The notes under the pieces were generated by a model. That model saw nothing but the letters and a program-made list of their open reading frames with translations. It did not search any database and was not told where the DNA came from. The position numbers and the translations under genes are program-made. From Canna indica (Eukaryota > Streptophyta > Magnoliopsida > Zingiberales > Cannaceae), in the NCBI GenBank assembly GCA_034359265.1, contig CP136892.1, forward strand, positions 87,846,001-87,910,000: a DNA stretch of 64,000 nucleotides. Reading direction: 5' to 3'. Shown one piece after another: positions 49,153 to 61,169 of the stretch (positions within the stretch are counted from its first letter, which is position 1; the number at the start of each line of letters is the position of its first letter).

Positions 49153-50525
49153 GAGAAAAATGTACAAAAATATCTCTAAGATTTTTTCACGGGTATTAAA
49201 ATGCTCTTAAAATTATTTTAGGATCAAAAATATCTCTTACGTTATGAAATTGGGTACAAAAATATAGGTAAACGACGTTAATTGGGAGATAACGAAGCTG
49301 ACGTGACTGATGACGGGACTGATGGTGTGCAATGACAGAGCCAAAAATTAAATTGGAGGGGGGCAAGACTCTCAAATGAACAACGGGAGATGCGAAAAAG
49401 GCACATGACTAGGGATCGAGATCAAAAGATAAGAGAAAGGAATAGGGAAATGAGATATAATTTTAGAAAATTGGATAATTTTAAAATTTATGGAGGACAA
49501 AAGGTGATAAAGTTCAGAATATAGAGAGAAATTTTTTAATTTTGTAGGGGGCAAATAAAGATAAATCTTAGAAACATAAGAATAATTCTATAAAAAAAAT
49601 GACAAAATCATCATTCATCGTGTATAAATAATGAAATTTCAATATTGATGGGGAGCAATTACCCCCCTACCCTTCCAAGTGCCTCTGCCCCTGATGACGT
49701 GGGCATGTGGCACGGGTACTAAAATGTCTCTAACGTTTTCTCACGAGTACAAAAATGACTCTAACATTTTCTCACGGGTACAAAAATGCCCCTAATATTT
49801 TCTAACGAGTACTAAAATACCCTAACGTTTATTTTGGAGCTAAAATGCCCCTAAGATTATTGAAAATTATACAAAAATAACATCAGACTAACTTTTGTTT
49901 GATGAGACTTAACGAATATGTCGTGGATGATGATAAATAAGTTGATTTTACACGCAACGCATATGCAGAGAGCAACTTGCCACGTAAGCTACACATAAGA
50001 AATCGAAATCGAAACTAAAAATTTAGAAAATAAAAACCGAAACTGAAACTATCAAATCGGTTAATCGAAAAATTTGGTTCAGTTTCAAATCAATTTTTCA
50101 ATTAATCGAATTTTTAATTTTTTTACTCACCCCTATAGTTGTGTGGCAAGTTGCTCTCTGCATATGCGTCACGTGTAAAGTCAACATCTCTATCAGTATC
50201 CACGACATCTCTGTTAAATTTCACCTAACAAAAGTTAGTCTGATGTCATTTTTGTACTATTTTCAATAATCTCAGATGTATTTTAGCTCTAAAACAAACG
50301 CTATGGGCATTTTGTACATGTGAGAAAACGTCTTAGTCTGCATGCGAGCCACATGTCTCCGTCATCAGCCACGTCAGCTTCGTTATCTCTCAATTAACGT
50401 CGTTTACATATAAGGGCATTTTTGTACCCAATTCCATAATATAAGGGATATTTTTATCCTAAAAAAATCTTAGAAGCATTTTAGTCCCGTGAGAAAATCT
50501 TATGGACATTTTTGTACCTTTTCTC
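49153..50525. mobile_element. Mutator-like fold-back element (about 1.37 kb)
   Basis: The ends are inverted copies: gagaaaaatgtacaaaaata at 49153, and the inverted form at 50502-50525. Inverted similarity continues inward for about 180 bp on each side (49153-49330 with 50335-50525). Further in, a second pair of inverted arms (about 49800-49983 with 50150-50335) surrounds a short centre near 50000-50110. The right arm lacks a partner for 49376-49800, which suggests an insertion in, or loss from, one arm. No transposase is encoded, and no 8-9 bp target duplication is evident. Confidence 0.65.
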
Positions 50526-51447
50526 AAAACAAATAATTAGTGGCCAAAGACAAAATTAGCTATTCGTTTTTTATTTTCCCATAAACCAAAATAAATAAAA
50601 AAATCAATTTTCATATTTTTAGTCTGATCCAGAAAAAAAAAATCCTACTTAATAATCACATGAAAAATAAAAAAAGGATAAATTCACTTTACCTTTTAGT
50701 AATAATTTCTGTATCACTAAGGCATACTTTGATTTCTACCATTGATTTGTTATCCTCTTGTGGTATTATTTTCATTTAGTAGTCCTGTGTAGATTTATAT
50801 TGTTTTATTTTGTTTGAAATTTATATTTTTCTTCAGTAGCATAATTCTTTTTTTTTTCTTTCTTGCATATACTAGTAATTTAGTTTTTTCTTATAAAATG
50901 CAAATGGAAAATGTTTATGAAAATACTAAGAAATTAAGCAAATTAAGAAAATATTTAATATTTAATCAATTATGTTCTCGCCTAAAGTCAGGAAGTGTTG
51001 CAACTTGCAAGCCTCCGCGTCTCCTAGTTCAGCGCGACTCCGGTGGTGACCCGCAAATGCACTTCGACGTTCAAGTGAGATGAAATTCCAAATGATATGT
51101 ATGAAATTGAAACAAAAAATATATCTTGTTTGTGTGCCGTGTCTGTTTTATGAGTCAAGTTCGGGTGTTCGGCGAGAATATCTCGTAGGAATATATCTTG
51201 AATAGATCGATTATTGTCTCTTAGATCGTAGGCTTATTATTGTTGAATCTTTAGTGATAAATATAGGGTGTTGATATCATTATTTGACTAGGATGAAGCA
51301 ATCGAGTTAAGTTTTAATTGGTTAGGCCCGAGTCTAGTTTATAAGTAAGGGTGTTTCCGGGCCCAGTTCGACTGAGCTTAAAAAGCTAGTCCAGTCCAAA
51401 TTATAATACAATGGAGTTTGGAATTTAGAGAATTAAAAAACATAAAA

Positions 51448-51497
<50 letters not shown>

Positions 51498-51909
51498 TTT
51501 TTTAATTTAATATATATTTATTTTTTAAAAAATGCGATAGTCGAACTGAATAAAAAATTAATAATAAACTCAAAAATCAAATAAAAAAATATAACCTAAC
51601 CTAATAGAAGCAAAAATAAGAAAATAAAAATTTGGAAATGTGATTAGTTGAATTGAATAAATTCTTTTAAGATAACTTAAAAATTCAATAAAAAATCAAT
51701 ATTTAATAGACGATAACATGATTTATATGACTCTACAGCTGTTAAATAAGGCTGACTTTGATGGACGGTCGAGATTATCCCAAGCCAAGATATGCAGTGC
51801 ACATGTGACATAGAAATCGCGCGACGAGAAGACGAGGGAGCGAAGCCGGCCGCGATCGTCTTCTCCCTCTAATTAGGGTTTAAGCGGCGAGGATTTCTCA
51901 TACACCGTC
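50526..51909. other. Spacer upstream of the PPR gene with a (TA)n microsatellite
   Basis: Very AT-rich sequence with a pure 44-base (AT)n run at 51452-51495. The last 100 bases before the PPR start are GC-richer and form its promoter and leader. No gene is recognised. Confidence 0.55.
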
Positions 51910-54900
51910 ATGCGATCCCTCATCTTCTCTCGACTGCGATCTAACCCTCGCCTCCTCCTCTCCAGAATCGCTTCAATCTCCATTACTCAATCTCCCTCCC
52001 ATATTCCTCTTCCTCTTCCTCCCCCTTCGCCCTCAATTCGATACTTCCATGACCTCCCTTCATCCGCCGAAGGCGCCCACCTCGCCCAACCTAAACCCTC
52101 GCGCATCCTCCAGTCGGACTCTCAGCCGGTCGATGAAATGGAGGAGGTGGATGAATCCATGAACGAGTTTCTCTCACGCTTCGTGTGGACCATACGCCCC
52201 AAGCTCGTCGATGCCTACCCGGACCTCCCAAGAGAGACCCTCAACGCCATGCTCCTAGTCATCTGCCAGAAAGTTGCCGCCTTGATGGAGCCTGGTGCCG
52301 TCGCTGAGGACACTCCTGTAGATCTCAGCGAGGACCTGTGGAAGACCATTCTGGAGGTGAGCAACTCGGTGCAGGAGACAATGCGGAGGGACCGCATAAG
52401 AGAGGAACTCAAGAAGTATCTCCATTGCGAGGAGGTGAAGGAGATGTGCCGATTCGCCGCCGACATTGGCATCCGAGGGCCGATGCTTCGAGAGCTCCGG
52501 TTCAAGTGGACGAGGGAAAAGTTAGAAGAGGTTGATTTTTACAGGAGTCTGGATCAGATGCGGGAGCAAGCTCAGGTACAAGAACAACTAGAGAAAGGAA
52601 TATCTTTGACTTCGGGAAATGACTCTTCGATGGAAAAGAAAGGTGGGGCGTCAAAGCTGTTAGCATTGCCGCAGAGGAAAGGAAAAATCAAGTACAAGAT
52701 CTATGGTCTAGATTTATCAGATCCTGAATGGGCAGAGCTGGCTAACAAGGTCGAAGAGTCTGAGAAGCATTTCTTACCTGAGGAGCTGCAGCCTGTGGAA
52801 GGGAAGTGCAAGAAAGTTGAGGAGAGCATCCTATCTATGAATCCGAAAAGGAATGATCCAAAACCATTGTTGGACGAATGGAAGGAGCTCCTCCATCCAA
52901 GGAGGGTTGATTGGCTTGCATTACTTGATAGAATCAAGGAGCGGAGTGTAAATTTGTACTTCAAGGTCAGTTCCTTCTATTTTGATCATCTACATTCATA
53001 TCTACTCTCATTTAGGAGTCGATTGATAATTTTTTGTTCTTGAATAATTGATTGACCATCTCTTAGTTCTTATTTTTTGAAATGTCGGATGCTACTATTT
53101 TATACGTCTATGCTTAACCAAACTTATTTCAATTGTATTAGAGGCCTGAGATTCGGAGAACATGTTACTTAGAATTTTGGAAACCGATCAAATCGATTTC
53201 TCAGGGTATAAAACAAAAACGAAGTGATTCATCATTATCATTTATGTGCTTGTTTGGAATTTAACTGTTAGGTTCCTAAAAAGCATATGCAGTTGGTTTG
53301 TTGGGTGCATATACAGATGCAGATGCGCTTTGTATTTATTATTAAAATTACTATATTAAAAATTTTAGCATATTCGTCTGTATAAATTATATAAATCAGT
53401 GGTAAAATAAAAATTGCATATTAGCCCCACATATAGAATTTGCTGTGTTATGCATTGCATATGCATATGTGGCCATGTAAACCTTATTTTTAAAACACTG
53501 CATATCATTGATAAAGTCATCTTAATTTGTCTGCAATTGATTACATGAGTTGAGTCCTGTGGAGTATGGGCAATTGCTTATATAGTAGTACTGATAACTT
53601 TTTAGAGTATCACAATTGGCATCGCACTTTTTGTTGTCTATATATCGAAGTTAATGGCGCACACCTCACCTTCTAACAATTTCTACTTCTATGTTACTGA
53701 AGTATGAACTTGCATACCTTTTTATGCTTCATTGTTGGACCAGTGCACATAATATGGATGCTTGTAGATGGAATTCATATTTTGAACGATAGTAAACTAT
53801 TGTAACTTATTTAAACTTGTTCTGTAATCTTTTATAGGATAAAGATATCCGGTAACCTTTTCAAAGGGATATTTCATGCATAACTATGTAGACATATGTT
53901 CACCGAAGTAGTTTTTAGAGTATATCTGTATATGAGGGTGATATCTATTAATACGGAGGTCATATGCAAGGTTATGAATGCAGAAAAGACTACATTGGAC
54001 CGATCCTATTGGACTATGTAATTACCTCCATGTGAAAACAATGAAAGAAAAGGTCATAGAGGAGAATAAGAACGGAAATGGAGAATTAGGGCCCGTTCGT
54101 TTCACAAACAGTTTAGTACATAACAAACTAGTCAGTACTGTATAAGATTGTACAGGACAACATAACAAATAGTCCCATATTCGTTTCATACAGCGCTGGA
54201 CATCAATTTTAGTATTATCTTGCGTTCGCTTTATATTATCACAACACAAGATAAGACAATTTGACGAAAATATCCTTTGTACTATTTCTTTTTTCATTTC
54301 ATCATATAAAACATACTAGACAATATTATATATTGTTATAATAAAATATTCATTTTAATTAACATAACGATTATAAATCTAATTAATATGCTTTATTACA
54401 ATTATATCACAAGTAGATTAATTAACTAACATGTTGCGACATGGAGGCTCCGGCGTCGTCGATGATGCAGCCACACTGTCTCCCATACTAAGTATACATG
54501 CTAATATAGTGAGTATACCTGACTACAAAGGGAGTATACATGATCATAATATTTTATTTGACTAAAGATCAATTTTTGATCCAAATATACTCTCGACAAA
54601 TAGAGATATATCTCATTTGAATATATTATATTTTAATCCAAATATACTCTTCCTAAATATAGATACATACTCAATTTCTATCAAAATATACTCTCTTTGA
54701 GTCTAAATATACTCTCTTTTAATCTAAATATTTAATCTAAACATGGATATATACCCGGTTTCTACCAAATTATACTATATTTGAGTCCAAATATACTTTA
54801 TCTAAATATAGATATATACTCAATTTTTATCAAATATTTTTTTTTAGTCTAAATGTACTTTCTTTTGATTCAAATATACTCTCTTTATATATATATATAC

Positions 54901-56977
54901 ACTCATTTTTATTAAAATATACTCTCTTTCAATCCAAATATATTATCTTTAAATATAAATATATTCATTTTTGGAAAATTGGACATTCTTGAAATTTTTT
55001 TACATATATTGAAGAATATAAACAAGACTATTGTTGTCATTTTCAACCTTGTACCAAAGTAACAAGCCCTTGTTACTCCAAATTGGAGTAACAAGAAAAT
55101 GGGCCTGGACGCCTAGTGTACTATCCCGAGACATCATTCTTATAATCTTATCATGTCCATGGTACGTTTTCGCAAATGAACATGGGATAACTTGTGTTGT
55201 CCAGCGCCGTACCTTAAAATTATGCAAAACGAACGGACCCTTAGTTTGCAAAGTGAAAATTTAATTGGAAATAACCTACCAAGTCCGATAATATTAAGAC
55301 TGACATATTACTAAAAACTAATGCCATGAACTATAGTTTATGACTTTGTTCAGGCCTCTACAAATAGCAAAGATTATACAGGGGCCATTGTAAAAATGAT
55401 ATCTTCTTTTACTTATTTTTAAATGGTATTTGTATGTGTGATGAAGATTCTACGAAGGATTGTGAAAAACATGACTTCTCCAAGCTTAACTCTTCAGTCA
55501 CACCCGTTAGAATGGCTGAACAACCCCATCTATGCAGATGGATTTTCAACAACTTTGATGCTTTAAACTAGTTTCTTTACTGAATTACCAATAATTTAAC
55601 TTTTGATCTCTTTAGTCTTTGACATTTTTTGTAATTCTTTTTTACGGCATATTAATTATTATTTGCCCTCTTATTTGGTAATCTTCAATCATCTTCATCT
55701 TCTATTGTCTTAGAGGCTTTTGATTTCACCGGTCCATGTAAGAATCACACATTCACTTGTTTAGTCTTGGTCTCACTTGGTTTCTACCAATGGGTGCATG
55801 CTTTTATATTATCTGTAATGAAGCTTTTTTTGTGATCATCTCATGTATTTCCATTTGTATTAAGTCCAGATGATAATATTTTCTGATGTTTCTCAGAATT
55901 TGCCCACAAATGCAGATTGCTGAGCTCCTCTTGACTGAGGAATCTTTTGGATCAAACATACGTGATTACTCTAAGCTTATTGATGCTCATTCTAAGGCAG
56001 ACCGCATTGAAGATGCTGAAAGAATTCTGCAGGCTATGATTGAAAAGGGCATCATGCCTGATGTTATTGTTTCCCTTGTATTGGTTCATATGTATAGCAA
56101 GGTAGGAAACCTTGACCGCGCGAAGGATGCTTTTGACAGTTTGAGAAGGGAAGGCTTCGAACCTGATCTGAAGGCTTACAGCTCAATGATTACAGCATAT
56201 GCAAAGGTCGGTATTCCAAAGGAAGGGGAGACACTGATGAGACAAATGGAGGCAAGGGATATCAAACCTACCCGGGAGATATACATGGAGTTGCTGAAAG
56301 CATTCGCAAAGAATGGCGAAGTTGATGGAGCACAGAGAATTATGAACAACATGCAGTTTTCAGGGATTCAGCCTACCTTGGAGTCATTTACCTTGCTTGT
56401 GCAAGCCTATGGGAAGGCAGGTGATCCTGATCTGGCTCGGGGCCACTTTGATCACATGATTAAATCTGGTTACAAGCCAGATGACCAGTGCACAGCCAAC
56501 ATGATGGCTGCATATTGTAGGAAGAACCTCTTGGACAAGGCCCTGGACCTGCTGTTAACCCTCGAGAAGGATGGATTCCAGCCAGGGATTGCAACATACA
56601 GTATCCTGGTGGACTGGTTTGGGCAGTTGCAGCTAGTTGAAGAGGCAGAAGCAATATTAAGAAAAATAGCTGAGAAGGGTGAAACTCCATTTGAGGTTCA
56701 CGTCAGCCTTTGTTGCATGTACTCAAGGACACGCCAGGAAGCAAAGGCTCGCAAATCTCTTAAGATTTTGGAAGCAAGGAAAGAATTGTTGCAGGCTGAT
56801 CAGTTTGAGCGGATTATAAGTGGCCTTCTTGCTGGAGGACTTTTGGACGATGCAAAGAGGATGCTGGAACGGATGCAAGCACGGGGGTTTACACCGCCAG
56901 AGCATTTTAGGTTTTCACTCACGGCAGCTCAATCAATCTCACGCCAGAAGCCTTTTACAAAGAGAGGTGGCAATTAA
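51910..56977 (+). CDS. NFD5: PPR protein, NFD5-like (At1g19520-type), two exons
   Basis: Predicted 705-aa organellar RNA-binding protein. Exons are 51910-52965 and 55916-56977, joined in frame at NLYFK then IAELLLTEES; the intron is 2950 bp. The N-terminus is Arg/Ser/Pro-rich without acidic residues, fitting a mitochondrial transit peptide. Residues about 75-350 form the conserved non-PPR region characteristic of this protein (NEFLSRFVWTIRPKLVDAYP; KKYLHCEEVKEMCRFAADIG). Exon 2 encodes about nine P-type PPR motifs, for example PDLKAYSSMITAYAKVG. An alternative acceptor 19 bases upstream (tctcag at 55896) would give an immediate stop. NFD5 was named from an Arabidopsis polar-nuclear-fusion screen (established knowledge); the symbol here is by similarity from memory. 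The intron carries a PIF/Harbinger-type element. Confidence 0.85.
54086..55243. mobile_element. PIF/Harbinger (Tourist-like) non-autonomous element in the PPR gene intron
   Basis: The element occupies 54089-55240. It starts gggcccgttcgttt and ends with the inverted aaacgaacggaccc. It is flanked by 3-bp TTA duplications (54086-54088 and 55241-55243), the target preference of PIF/Harbinger. Subterminal words are inverted as well (cagcgctggac on the left, gtccagcgc on the right). The interior 54580-54975 is an irregular tandem array built on aatatactctctttgagtc and aatatagatatatactca. No transposase is encoded, so it is a MITE-like derivative. Confidence 0.85.
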
Positions 56978-57547
56978 CAGTAGAGATTTGAATTTATTCA
57001 GAAGAGCAACTTTTATTTTTCTCTTGTAATAGTTATGGTTGCATGCTGATCATGCACTTAAATTTCTTGTTTGGACGCTTTTCAGTAGCACTTTTCCTCC
57101 TCGTGATATCATGGCAAGACCAACTCAGAATGTTAAGAACAATTGGTTGGATCATCTTGATGAGGAAGGTGTTCTTTTGAGTTATAAAAAATAATGAAAG
57201 CTTGTTCAGATATAGCTAGTTATCCTCTAACAAAATTCTATACTTCATTATGTTTTGCTGCATTACATCTCACGAGTACAATGAATTATTATGTTTTATA
57301 CTTCATTATGTTTCTCAAGGCATACATTTCATACAGAAAACGGATTTCACATTCTCAGGAAGGGAAAAGAAGAAAATAAATCTTGCACGCCATCAGATAA
57401 CAGATTGATCTCCGGCATCTGCAGAAGCAAAAAGGATGCAATTGTTGATCAAAATAGTATAGAGGAGCAGATTATCTAAATCTTATTTTGATAAAAAGAC
57501 AGTCTGATCATGGTGTAGGTCTCAAATTAAAGCTATTGTGAATAACT
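56978..57547. other. Convergent 3' spacer between the PPR and USP genes
   Basis: This span holds the 3' UTRs of two converging genes. No gene or repeat is recognised. Confidence 0.5.
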
Positions 57548-58557
57548 CTAAAATGCACTGTAACCTTTTCCAGGAACAATGATGACTGGAGCTGCTTTAC
57601 AATGATATAAACAGTACTCGCTCACACTGCCCTGTAACGCTCTGCAAAATACAAAGCGAAAAAAGTCCTTTAATTATCTCTGCAAAATGATGTTATTATT
57701 CTCTACTAAAAATTTATATTTGTGTTCATTTTTATTCTCTAATAAAACCTTCAGGTTAGATAAACCCATATAATATTAATAATACATGTACGTACCTTTG
57801 GATACGGCCTCGGCCACGGCTTCCCACGACGACAGCTGCGGGTTTCAATCTCTCGGCCTCCCGGCATATCACCTTCCCGACATCTCCTTCCAGAACGCGA
57901 GCCTGCGGCCTCAGCTGCAAGCATAGCATGATATATATAATATCTCCATTAATCTTACTTTCTCATTTCTTTTCTTAAAAGAAAATATATATTTAGTCCG
58001 ATATATATATATATACCATGGCAATCTGAAAGGCCTCGACTGCTAGCGAATCCATGAGCCGCTGAGTAACTTCGTACTCGATCTCGTCCTCCACATCTGT
58101 ATTAATTAATATTTCTCACGTCCACATCCAAATTCTTAACCAAAACTCGATGCTAATTAATATCAACAAGAGGTGTTAATTAATTACTGGTGACGACGTG
58201 GATTAAGTGGAGGGTGTCGGCGAGGCGGCAGAGGTGGACGAGGGCCCAGTGGAGGGCGTGGCGGCTGTTGGGACGGTGGTCGACGGCTACCAGGATGTCT
58301 CGGCCGCGCCGCCGCTCCCTGTTCTCCCGCTCGATCTGCACCGGCTCTTGCACCACCGGTATCAGCGCCGGCAGGACCACCTCCTTCCAGTTGTACTCCA
58401 CCTCCTCGTCCAGCGTCTCCATCTCTATGGCATTCCCTCTCTCCCTCCTCCTTGTGGTCGTCAACAATTCCTCAGATTTCTCAGACATCGTGAGCACTGC
58501 TGGTTTCTCCTCCTCCTCCTCCTTCGTCGCTGCTTCATCCAATTTTTGACTCCGCAT
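57548..58557 (-). CDS. Universal stress protein (USP) domain protein, four exons
   Basis: Predicted 220-aa protein. Exons, in transcript order: 58557-58188, 58096-58017, 57914-57796 and 57641-57548, all in frame. Residues from about 85 onward form a USP fold: beta-strand GRDILVAVDHRP, helix HALHWALVHLCRLA, strand LHLIHVV, and later GDVGKVICREAERLKPAAVV. The ATP-binding signature GSRGRG (about 182-187), then GSVSEYC after nine residues, is present, followed by the last strand APVIIVPGK. The first 84 residues are a charged Glu/Lys/Arg-rich extension outside the domain. Methionines at residues 24 and 46 are alternative starts. Plant USP proteins bind ATP and respond to stress (family knowledge); the specific role is unknown. 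Exon 4 is short and in a frame that is closed upstream, so it is easily missed. Confidence 0.9.
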
Positions 58558-61038
58558 TTTTCTTGACTTTATATGACTAAAAATTAAACATATAAATTTG
58601 AAATGTTATTTTTGCAACTGAAATTTTGTAAAATAAAATAAATAAATAAATATATGTATATATACATATGACGTGAAAATTTATTTTGTCGATGTATATA
58701 TCTATGTAGGAATTGAATATGACAATAAATTAGGTGGAAGCAAGGGTATATTTGCAAAATAAAAGGTAAAATTTAAGGATATATTTGAAAGAAGGGAGTA
58801 GATCGAGAAAAAATAAATCACACACCTGCAGATTAATAGCTTGAACATTGATATAATTCTTTTTTCCCTCGATCGATGAATGATTACAAATGGTTGAATG
58901 TTTATATATATATATATTTATATTTATACTTCATATATAGAAGATTCACCCGAGATTTACTACATAACAATTTTGCTAAAACCATTTTGTCCAGTCCCAC
59001 AGTAGATAGAAGTTAACCATGGTAGAAAACAATGGAGCCCACAGAAAATCAATTGCTTAACCAAAAAAGAATGCAACTTCTATGGCTGGCATCCCATAGA
59101 AAATATACGAATTAGTAAACATGAATAAAAAATTAATAAAGATGGATAAAATAAAAAATTAATATGAATTTATAATCATATTCATTATCTCATTATTCAT
59201 GCGCGTTCCTTCGGTCTATCGGAAGAAAAGCAAAGAACGTTATATATAGATATAATATTTGAACTTTGGTCCTACAATATGGCATGCGATAGGATTATAT
59301 TGTATAATTTCAAAATTATATATATCAAAATATTCTTGATGGAGTAATAAATAATTTAAAATAATAAGCGATTCTTTTTGTCTTATTAGATCAGTATGAC
59401 ATTTACATTTATACGACTATAAATACTCCAAATCTAACCATCAATTAAAACAATAAATATAAAGTCAAGATATACACAAGTTTATTGGGGTTTTCAAAAA
59501 TAAACCTTCTAATCTTATTTTTGGAGTGAGAAAAATGTGTATCTTTTTCTTAAACACAAATATTCGAGCTGATTATTTTGATTATGTTATTATATATTTA
59601 TACATCTATATGAGGTATAAGTGTATAACCAATTTCAGTGGAATAAATAGAACACTGAATTATCAGTGTCATGTTACTTATTTTATTCTATGGGATTTTA
59701 CAAAGTTTGTTCATGCATAACATGATTCGAATATGATCATAAAAAAAAAAAAAATTCTCAAGCGAATTTGCGTATCCTCTGCTACGTAAGGGGCTTACAT
59801 GATGATTGCATATAGTGACACATTTGATTGTGAGATCCATATAATATATCCGCATAACCTAATCAATTATTCAAGTCGCACACTCTCATAATTCATCATC
59901 TCTTCCAAAAAATCACATCAGCTATATATAACAAATAAGGAGTACCTACAATACTTCAAAGTTGAAGATAAGTTTTCAAATAGCATGTCTTAATTCTTTT
60001 TCATAATTCATATTTCTAGTAATCGTGATATACGATCAATTATAAATATTTTTAATTCTAAATGCATTAACATAAGACCCACACATAAAGATGATAAATT
60101 ACAGGAATAGTACCATCAGTATCGCGGTTTAGATCAGGAGTTCAAATTCAACATTATTTGGAATCAATCCAAATCTAATCGTCCTCCTCAACATCTCGAA
60201 CCCATCAAATTAGTTCTCGATAAAAGGAGTAATCTTGCAACACAAGTCTCGCTCCAACTTTTTGCCTAAAAATCTTGAGATAGTTATTTTGCAAGAAAAG
60301 GAGTAGTAGTACAACATCGGAGACGACACTGTTTCAAAAGTGAATGCATCCTCGCCTTTTTATGAGCATTAAATTGTGTGCTGCTTCTATTTCTTTGACC
60401 ACAATATTCCTCTTATATAATTTGAGAAAATAAATCATTAGGACCGCTTTGTCTGCCAAGTCGAGTATCGATGAATTATTAGCTATAATTATTAGGCACT
60501 GTCGTGAAATTGAAGAACAGTGTAGGAAGAGCTCTCCTCCAAGCTGAAGCATTTAACAGAACCTATCCTGCAGCACATTTTTGATCTGGAATGTTAACTG
60601 AAAGGATTGACAAATAACAGTCTAACATGATCATGAGCCAGTTGTTGTTTGTAGATTTAGGCTGACAATTGAAATGATTTCTAAGTCTATGAGATCACAT
60701 TAAGAAGACAGGAATTAGATCTCAGGCATTGCCTTCACCAAGTGGAAAGAAAGCCCTGAAGATATGCTATGGTGTGGGTAGTAAGTAAGACAAGCATCCT
60801 GAAAGAAGTCTTCTACTTGGGGCAAAGTAATGTATCTGAGAATTCTTCTACTTGTATATACCAATCTTTTAAATCTACCCAAAACATAAAGAAAGAATCA
60901 GATTCAAAACCTAGTAGAAAGGTTCTTCTGCTTGGGTGCTGCTATATAACATAATGACGAAGACAACATTCCACCTCACCCTTTCCTCATGTCCTTGGAT
61001 CATCTCTGTTATCATCTTAATTCTTAACCAAAGCATTC
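58558..61038. other. Spacer upstream of the USP and Pro-rich genes (divergent promoters)
   Basis: The neighbours are transcribed away from each other, so both promoters lie here. The sequence is AT-rich, with a TA run near 58905-58918 and an A13 run near 59740. No gene, tRNA or clear transposon end was recognised, apart from the small signal-peptide-like frame noted separately at 60954. Confidence 0.45.
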
Positions 61039-61169
61039 ATGGCCAGCCAACCCAAAAAGAGGAAGCGATTTCGCTTGTGGTTATGGAACCGCCTATCTGG
61101 GCAGGCTTCCTCTCAGAAACAACCAAAAACACAACCCAAGCCTCCACCTCAAAAATCATTAGAAGCTGA
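60954..61169 (+). CDS. Small overlapping frame with a signal-peptide-like N-terminus (doubtful)
   Basis: A 71-codon ATG-initiated frame starts 85 bases upstream of the Pro-rich gene and overlaps its first 131 bases in a different frame. Its first 30 residues look like a secretory signal: MTKTTF, then a hydrophobic core (WIISVIILILN) and a polar SIHG cleavage-like site. The remainder has no recognised domain. It may be a chance frame, a uORF, or the true first exon of the neighbouring gene if an unrecognised splice or a sequencing indel exists. Confidence 0.25.
   Translation: MTKTTFHLTLSSCPWIISVIILILNQSIHGQPTQKEEAISLVVMEPPIWAGFLSETTKNTTQASTSKIIRS

Noticed and set aside
58190..58566. Two plus-strand frames opposite USP exon 1
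   Set aside because: Antisense of a GC-rich coding exon; the minus-strand frame has a clear USP domain and splice sites.
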